The notes beneath the pieces are model-generated. The model had not been told where the DNA came from. It worked only from the letters and a program-made list of their open reading frames with translations, and ran no database searches. Below are positions 58,046 through 64,000 of a DNA stretch of 64,000 nt, in pieces. A program made the translations under genes and the position numbers. Source of the stretch: Tragulus kanchil (Eukaryota; Chordata; Mammalia; Artiodactyla; Tragulidae); contig JAIOJX010000005.1 of the NCBI GenBank assembly GCA_022376925.1, positions 96,941,001 to 97,005,000 on the forward strand, read 5' to 3'. How positions within the stretch are numbered: position 1 is the stretch's first letter; every line of letters begins with the position of its first letter.

Positions 58046-58138
58046 CTTGGACATCTTTGACTTGGTGTCCATAATAAGGAAAGACATATTGTTGATTTCA
58101 TTCTGTACCACGAAGTTCTGCTCTTCCCTTTTGAAATT
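58046..58138 (-). CDS. RYR2: RYR2 exon [20 protein letters not shown]...KSKMSK, intact copy
   Basis: Ninety-three bases in phase 0, acceptor AACTTCTCAG to donor GTATGA, encode 31 residues, [20 protein letters not shown] then [11 protein letters not shown] (about residues 3423-3453). The segment is nearly invariant among ryanodine receptors. Both copies have Met where I recall Thr in the human protein (LITDTK), so this looks like a true lineage difference. The frameshifted copy is at 56971-57062. Confidence 0.95.
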
Positions 58139-59266
58139 CTGAGAAGTTGCAAAGGAAGTTTCCATTAAGATCACACAGACAAGAAGCTCAAATAATTAGA
58201 GGTTACACAGGACCCCAAAGCTTCTACAAAGTAGTGATTTAATATAGAAGATATAAAGAAAGGAAACAAATAGTTGTTGAATATTCAATGAGCAGGCTTG
58301 GCTGCAAAGAACACTTCTGGTAACTAAGATAGAAATCTGCATGTTTCGAAGATGAGAAAGCTAAGGTTTAGAAAGTTTAAGTAACCAAATCACATAGCTA
58401 GCAAAAGGTAACATGAACACTCAAACTCCCACTACCTGGTGAAGAGCATATGTACTGCCTTTTGGGACAGATTTCCTAAGGGTATGCACAACTATAATAC
58501 AACTTTCTGTCAGATATTTTAATTCCACATATCCTAACATTATTTTATTCACTTTTAATTTAAGAACATAAAAACACCAACAAAGGCAAGTGTTTAAGCA
58601 GTGGCAGTAGTGAAAATAAGTGCAAAATAAAATCAGGAAGAATCACAGTTTTAAAAGAGAGGTTAACAATATAATTGTATGTCTTTCTTTTTCAAAGGAA
58701 CATAGCCTATACAAAATAGCTTCACAGTAAGCATCTAAATGTTAATAATTGATAAATAATAAAAGATTTTGTACTAAGGACAGGGACTAGACTAAGCTTC
58801 AACTTTCATCCAGTTCATATTAATATTTTAATTTTACTACTTATAATCTTATGGATGCTTATATAGTTTTACCTTTAAAAATCTAGTTTAGAATATGACA
58901 TATTTTAACAGATCTGTGTTTTAAATATATCCATGAGACTCAAAAGCACATATACAGATTTTTTCTTATTCTTAAAAGTATCATTGGGCATTAATCTAAA
59001 AACCTACCGATTATGCTAAGTACTCAGTGTAATTAAAAATCTCTGTGACTGAAGATAAATCACAAAAAACCTCAAAAGAAGGCTTACACTACCTCAAACT
59101 CCCCAGGGAAATCTAGTCTCTCTCCTTACCAGTTTAACAATACTCGTGAGACAAGCTTGAGAAACACTGTGATAGGTATGAACTCAGGGGGTTGGAAAAT
59201 TGATTAAATTTTAAAAGTGCTTAACGTATACAAAAAAGTAAACACTGTCAGTATTTTCCGACTTAC
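58139..59266 (-). other. RYR2: RYR2 intron between the AKWLKEP and NFKREEQ exons
   Basis: It contains the right arm of duplication 18 with a MIR-like fragment (about 58341-58476). From 58620 it is AT-rich sequence with nothing recognisable, except a possible MER5-like terminus near 59100-59180 ('gagaaacactg'). Confidence 0.7.
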
Positions 59267-59354
59267 GTGGGATTTTGACCAGTAGATAAACACCTCAGCA
59301 ACCATGCGGAAAAGATCTTCTGCTTCTGGGTTAGGCTCTTTTAGCCACTTTGCC
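59267..59354 (-). CDS. RYR2: RYR2 exon [16 protein letters not shown]...YWSKSH (single copy)
   Basis: The exon is 88 bases. After the acceptor ATGATCCAG, the first G completes the split Arg codon (AG|G) of VDYNR. Then 29 codons read [29 protein letters not shown], followed by a perfect donor GTAAGT in phase 0. This is about residues 3394-3422. Not duplicated, although duplication 19 begins about 210 bases upstream in gene orientation. Confidence 0.95.
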
Positions 59355-59755
59355 CTGGATCATGTAATAAATAAAGCAGTGCCTCAGTTATTTCTTAAAG
59401 TAAAAAAAAAAAAATCACCTCCCAAAGTTTGAAACAAAGTAAACCAGGGGCAATCATGCTTGCCCACAGAGCTCAGAAATGGCTTCAGTGTACAGTTGTA
59501 ATGTTTAAAATGATTTAAACACAGGAACTGTCAAACTGCTAGCTTTTACATGTGAAAGGTGTACTGCTCCAGAATGGAATTTCCAATTGTAATTTCTGCT
59601 TGGTGAAATTCACTTTCCTACAAACATCTGGCAATATCATCATCATGAACAAACTCACTGCTAAGTAGTGAATGAAACAGTTCCACTGGAACATATGAAC
59701 CCAGTAAGGTTATGACTGAATTAGAGACATGGTATCACTTTTGAACATTCTACCT

Positions 59756-60386
59756 CAAAGGTCCCCAGGGCCATGGACCATGGCCTGTTAGGAACCAGGC
59801 TGCAAGTAAGGAGGTGAGCGGCAGGTGAGCCACCAAACTTCATCTATATTTACAGCTGCTCCCCACTGCTTACATTACAGCTCACATAGAACTCTCCTAT
59901 GAACTGCACATGTCAGGGATCTATGTTGTATACTCCTTTTAAGTTGTTGTTCTTTAGTTGCTAAGTTGTGTCTGATTCTTTCATGACCCCGTGGACGGTA
60001 GCCCACCAGGCTCCTCTGTCCATGTAATTTCCCAGGCAAGAATACTGAAGTGGGTTGCCATTTCCTCCTCTAGGGGATCTTCCTGACCCAAGGATCAAGC
60101 CCGTGTCTCCTGCACTAGCAGGCAGATTATTTACACTGATCCATCAGGAAGGTACCCCTTAGTTGCAGAAAAACAAGCTCAAGGCTCCCAGTGATTCTGC
60201 ATCATGGTTAGCTGCGTTATTATTTCCTTATATACCACAATGTACTAATAATAGAAATAAAGTGCACGATAAATGTAGTGTGCTTGAATCATCCTAAAAA
60301 CCATCATCTCCACCCTGACTCTGGTCCATGGAAAAATCATTTTCTCTGAAACTGGTCCCCGGTGCCAAAAAAGTTGGGAATGGCTG
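59756..60386 (-). mobile_element. hAT-type DNA transposon with nested BovA2, copy 1
   Basis: The termini are inverted repeats: plus-strand left end 'caaaggtccccagggcc' and, read on the minus strand from the right end, 'cagccattcccaactttttt' then 'ggcaccggggacc'. It is flanked by 8-bp repeats differing at one base: 'ttctacct' (59748-59755) and 'gtctacct' (60387-60394), the expected hAT target size. No transposase frame. The right repeat contains the RYR2 splice donor. I recognise the family as a common non-autonomous mammalian repeat but do not name it. Orientation is arbitrary. Confidence 0.85.
59944..60158 (-). mobile_element. BovA2-type SINE nested in the hAT element, copy 1
   Basis: The plus strand reads 'tagttgctaagttgtgtctg', 'catgaccccgtggacggtag', 'cccaccaggctcctctgtcc', 'ttgccatttcctcctctagg' and 'ctgatccatcaggaaggtac'. 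This is the reverse complement of BovA2. Being inside the transposon, it is the younger insertion. Copy 2 is at 61108-61322. Confidence 0.9.
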
Positions 60387-60392
60387 GTCTAC

Positions 60393-60633
60393 CTGTTATA
60401 GTCCACAAATCTAATTAGGAGTGGGTAGAAGGCATAGAGATCTCTGGCCAGTGTGGTGAACTCGTCTAGGATGAGAAGTTCAGCCTCAGACATATCTCCC
60501 CTGGCCTCGGACTTCAGATGATCCTCCTCTGATACCACCATCGCTGCCTTTTTCTTGAGCTTCTCCATTAATGGCAAGAAATGAGTTTTCAAGAGCTGAG
60601 GTTTCACTTTATTTATAATAGGCTGGGAAAACA
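60393..60633 (-). CDS. RYR2: RYR2 exon VFSQPIINKVKPQ...LIRFVDYNR, copy 1
   Basis: The exon is 241 bases. Acceptor TCCTCAAACAG is followed by TG (completing a split Val codon), then FSQPIINKVKPQLLKTHF to YPLLIRFVDYN, then AG of a split Arg and a donor GTAGAC. About residues 3313-3392, in the bridging solenoid. I chose this acceptor over the AG 11 bases further in because it keeps VFSQ, found at this place in ryanodine receptors. The donor lacks G at +5 and is immediately followed by a transposon. 241 is not a multiple of three, so a doubled exon would break the frame. An identical copy is at 61557-61797. Confidence 0.92.
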
Positions 60634-60919
60634 CTGTTTGAGGACAGACATTAATATTCCATTCTGCATAAACATTCATTAAATGAGGATTAGATGGTCA
60701 TTACAATTGTAGCATGATTAAGCCTCCCTCCTCCAGAATGGAATTTCCAATTGTAATTTCTGCTTGGTGAAATTCACTTTCCTACAAACATCTGGCAATA
60801 TCATCATCATGAACAAACTCACTGCTAAGTAGTGAATGAAACAGTTCCACTGGAACATATGAACCCAGTAAGGTTATGACTGAATTAGAGACATGGTATC
60901 ACTTTTGAACATTCTACCT

Positions 60920-61550
60920 CAAAGGTCCCCAGGGCCATGGACCATGGCCTGTTAGGAACCAGGCTGCAAGTAAGGAGGTGAGCGGCAGGTGAGCCACCAA
61001 ACTTCATCTATATTTACAGCTGCTCCCCACTGCTTACATTACAGCTCACATAGAACTCTCCTATGAACTGCACATGTCAGGGATCTATGTTGTATACTCC
61101 TTTTAAGTTGTTGTTCTTTAGTTGCTAAGTTGTGTCTGATTCTTTCATGACCCCGTGGACGGTAGCCCACCAGGCTCCTCTGTCCATGTAATTTCCCAGG
61201 CAAGAATACTGAAGTGGGTTGCCATTTCCTCCTCTAGGGGATCTTCCTGACCCAAGGATCAAGCCCGTGTCTCCTGCACTAGCAGGCAGATTATTTACAC
61301 TGATCCATCAGGAAGGTACCCCTTAGTTGCAGAAAAACAAGCTCAAGGCTCCCAGTGATTCTGCATCATGGTTAGCTGCGTTATTATTTCCTTATATACC
61401 ACAATGTACTAATAATAGAAATAAAGTGCACGATAAATGTAGTGTGCTTGAATCATCCTAAAAACCATCATCTCCACCCTGACTCTGGTCCATGGAAAAA
61501 TCATTTTCTCTGAAACTGGTCCCCGGTGCCAAAAAAGTTGGGAATGGCTG
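60920..61550 (-). mobile_element. hAT-type DNA transposon, copy 2
   Basis: It duplicates 59756-60386 within duplication 19, target repeats included. Confidence 0.85.
61108..61322 (-). mobile_element. BovA2-type SINE, copy 2
   Basis: It duplicates 59944-60158 within duplication 19. Confidence 0.9.
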
Positions 61551-61556
61551 GTCTAC

Positions 61557-61797
61557 CTGTTATAGTCCACAAATCTAATTAGGAGTGGGTAGAAGGCATA
61601 GAGATCTCTGGCCAGTGTGGTGAACTCGTCTAGGATGAGAAGTTCAGCCTCAGACATATCTCCCCTGGCCTCGGACTTCAGATGATCCTCCTCTGATACC
61701 ACCATCGCTGCCTTTTTCTTGAGCTTCTCCATTAATGGCAAGAAATGAGTTTTCAAGAGCTGAGGTTTCACTTTATTTATAATAGGCTGGGAAAACA
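61557..61797 (-). CDS. RYR2: RYR2 exon VFSQPIINKVKPQ...LIRFVDYNR, copy 2
   Basis: This is identical to 60393-60633 with the same splice sites. It is the most 5' coding sequence in the window. Most likely the same genomic exon as copy 1. Confidence 0.9.
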
Positions 61798-62341
61798 CTG
61801 TTTGAGGACAGACATTAATATTCCATTCTGCATAAACATTCATTAAATGAGGATTAGATGGTCATTACAATTGTAGCATGATTAAGCCTCCCTCCCCTCC
61901 AGCACACAGCTTCCTTCAGAATTCAGCCCATGCCTCCGCCCGCTTTCTGGTCCCAAACCTAATTACATAGCCACTGTTCAAAATGATTACTGAATCGAAT
62001 TTGATGTGCTTCCTTGTTTTCAAAAAAAAGAAATTGGCAGCTAATGGAGAATTTTTAAAAAGACTTTCATTCACTCTGGAAATTAATTATTTTCCCACAA
62101 AGAAGAAAAGTCCCCAAATGGAAAAGGTCCCCTGGCTCCCCAACATTTTTTTCTTTAGAAGAGATACACACTGAATAAGTCTGTGAGACCACAGGCCTAT
62201 GATTTCATAACCACCACGCCATCACTCTTTAACTGTCCCCATCTTTGCCCCAGTGGAAGGATTAGATTACATATAAGACTGCCTATTTATTGAATAACAG
62301 TTGCAGCTGTTAGCATCAGTTGTAAACTTGATTAGACCATT

Positions 62342-62615
62342 TTTTAATTTAATTTTTATTTTATATTGGAGTACAGTTGATTTACAATGTTGTGTTAGTT
62401 TCAGGTGTACAACAAAGTGATTCAGTTATACATATATGTATATCCATTATATTTCAAATTCTTTTCTCATACAGGTTATTACAAAATACTAAATAGAGTT
62501 CCCTGTGCTATACAGTAGGTCCTTGCTGATTATCTATTTGTATATGGTAGGGTGTATACATTAATTCCAAACTCCTAATTTATCCCTCCCCTCCCAACCT
62601 TTTCCCTTTGGTAAT
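62342..62615 (-). mobile_element. L1 3' end, antisense, copy 1
   Basis: The plus strand shows the classic reverse-complement artiodactyl L1 tail: 'tattggagtacagttgattt', 'acaacaaagtgattcagtta', 'ttccctgtgctatacagtag' and 'ttccaaactcctaatttatc'. Confidence 0.88.
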
Positions 62616-63434
62616 AAATTTGTTTTTATTTGGCATAAATTTGTTTTTTAGGCTACTTTTTAAAAGGACATTTTTGCTCTAAGAATAACCTATATGCATT
62701 GGGGAAATGTATAAAAGATAAATGTTAAAAATGAACCAAAGTCACTCTTTTCAAATTAGTAAGGCATTAGTATATTTGGTGGGAAATTTTATCAATAAAT
62801 CATCTTACATGTATACTTCTGAATTCAGGTTTCTAAAACTCTTCTTATATTGAAATCTTAACATTTAAAGAAAGCATAATATTCTATAAATGGATATATA
62901 TAACCTATTTAACCATACTCTAGTGTCTGGTCAAACTGCTTCCAATTACTCAATATAAATAGTGCCATGATAGATGAACATAAATATTTATATCTTTTGA
63001 TTATCTTCTCCCACTCTTGCAAAGGCAGATGACTTAAAGTGGCTGGGTTCAAAATCCAGTTTTATTTCTGTCTCTGTCTACAGTCATTAATTTTGATTGC
63101 TGTGTTATAATTAATTTTAGCAAGACTAATTTTAGTGAGATTGGTAAAATTTAGAAAACGTTTACTCACAGAAAAGTAGTAATTATATGGAAAGCTACAC
63201 AAAGTCTAGTTAAATCTACTAAAAAAAAAACCAGTATGAAAGAAATAATCAAGAATATTTTTGAGCACAGAAGCAATATTAATCAAGACTGAGACAGGAA
63301 GATCCTAGTTTTGTATTTGAATCTTTAGGAAACTGTCCCCATCTTTGCCCCAGTGGAAGGATTAGATTACATATAAGACTGCCTATTTATTGAATAACAG
63401 TTGCAGCTGTTAGCATCAGTTGTAAACTTGATTA

Positions 63435-63708
63435 GACCATTTTTTAATTTAATTTTTATTTTATATTGGAGTACATTTGATTTATAGTTTTCTGTTAGCT
63501 TCAGGTGTATAGCAAAGTGATTCAGCTATACATATATGTATATCCATTATATTTCAAATTCTTTTCTCATACAGGTTATTACAAAATACTAAATAGAGTT
63601 CCCTGTGCTATACAGTAGGTCCTTGCTGATTATCTATTTGTATATGGTAGGGTGTATACATTAATTCCAAACTCCTAATTTATCCCTCCCCTCCCAACCT
63701 TTTCCCTT
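63435..63708 (-). mobile_element. L1 3' end, antisense, copy 2
   Basis: It duplicates 62342-62615 within duplication 20, but with a locally divergent patch near 63476-63527. Confidence 0.88.
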
Positions 63709-64000
63709 TGGTAATAAATTTGTTTTTATTTGGCATAAATTTGTTTTTTAGGCTACTTTTTAAAAGGACATTTTTGCTCTAAGAATAACCTATATGCATT
63801 GGGGAAATGTATAAAAGATAAATTTTAAAAAATGAACCAAAGTCACTCTTTTCAAATTAGTAAGGCATTAGTATATTTGGTGGGAAATTTTATCAATAAA
63901 TCATCTTACATGTATACTTCTGAATTCAGGTTTCTAAAACTCTTCTTATATTGAAATCTTAACATTTAAAGAAAGCATAATATTCTATAAATGGATATAT

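Larger units (their letters stand above)
56494..58618. repeat. Direct duplication 18, period about 1075-1077 bp (contains an exon)
   Basis: Bases 56494-57542 recur as 57571-58618, overlapping duplication 17. The right arm lacks a few bases in its first 60; the left arm has a one-base deletion and a substitution inside the exon. Filler 57543-57570 separates them. Confidence 0.92.
59355..60392 (-). other. RYR2: RYR2 intron between the VFSQPIINK and AKWLKEP exons
   Basis: More than half of this intron is a hAT-type transposon (59756-60386) containing a nested BovA2 SINE. The transposon abuts the donor site of the upstream exon. Bases 59400-59750 contain an A13 run and nothing else recognisable. 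Confidence 0.8.
59567..61894. repeat. Direct duplication 19, period 1164 bp (contains an exon)
   Basis: Bases 59567-60730 recur as 60731-61894 with no difference that I could find. It duplicates the hAT element, its nested SINE and the VFSQPIINK exon. The junction has no filler and joins at 'cctccctcctccag'. Confidence 0.93.
61798..64000 (-). other. RYR2: RYR2 intron upstream of the VFSQPIINK exon (partial)
   Basis: It contains the end of duplication 19, an antisense L1 tail (doubled) and duplication 20, which runs off the window. No coding sequence for the preceding RYR2 exon (expected to end ...KRLA) was seen. Other parts are AT-rich without recognisable elements. Confidence 0.7.
62232..64000. 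repeat. Direct duplication 20, period about 1100 bp, cut by the window end
   Basis: Bases 62232 to about 62900 recur as 63332-64000. The copies match apart from a run of about ten substitutions within 60 bases in the L1 tail (62391-62450 against 63474-63530) and an A-run difference near 63826. Confidence 0.9.

Noticed and set aside
61557..61786. Alternative acceptor (TTTTCCCAG before CCTATT) for the VFSQPIINK exon
   Set aside because: It looks like a good acceptor, but it would remove VFSQ, residues that ryanodine receptors have at this position. It would also start in phase 0, where the upstream AG, 11 bases away, restores a split Val codon. The longer 241-base exon is preferred.
629..64000. 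A genuine tandem-repeat system or segmental amplification
   Set aside because: The units share no sequence, only length. They include coding exons whose doubling would destroy RYR2, and they carry garbled junctions. Unmerged contig overlap is far more likely.
1..64000. CRISPR array, operon, phage or plasmid features
   Set aside because: The window is clearly mammalian nuclear DNA. The repeats present are interspersed elements, microsatellites and assembly duplications.

Overview
This is vertebrate nuclear DNA, very probably from a ruminant artiodactyl. It is AT-rich and intron-dominated, has GT-AG split exons, and carries BovB LINE sequence, Bov-tA/BovA2-type SINEs, CHR-type tRNA SINEs and artiodactyl L1 3' ends. 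The species cannot be read from the window.

There is one gene, on the minus strand: the cardiac ryanodine receptor RYR2. Twelve distinct exons run from about 61.8 kb (5' side) down to 8.4 kb (3' side). Spliced together they encode a continuous stretch that I place at about residues 3313-3715 of the mammalian numbering. The anchor is the calmodulin-binding helix, whose Trp, Leu and Phe fall at 3587, 3591 and 3603. The stretch covers the end of the bridging solenoid (61.8 to 39.4 kb), the calmodulin-binding segment (about 33 kb) and the start of the core solenoid with its acidic loop (28 to 9.7 kb). The most 3' exon is a 24-base in-frame microexon coding VTGSQRSK at 8427-8450, which matches the known alternatively spliced 8-residue insert of RYR2. 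The next constitutive exon was not found in bases 1-8426.

The most striking structure is not biological. Twenty direct duplications with periods of about 1.08-1.19 kb are scattered along the window. Each is almost identical to its partner, and they are joined by short stretches of nonsense sequence. Eight of the exons are therefore present twice, and one of those three times. Some copies carry indels that break the frame, in one case next to a junction. This is the pattern expected if overlapping contig ends were concatenated instead of merged. Collapsing the duplications would give a true locus of roughly 41 kb.

The introns hold ordinary interspersed repeats: MIR, L2, L1, tRNA SINEs, BovA2, BovB, a decayed mariner, a MER5-like fragment, a solo LTR with a 6-bp target duplication, and a hAT-type DNA transposon. 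The hAT target duplication overlaps the splice donor of the most 5' RYR2 exon. I found no second gene, RNA gene or novel system.
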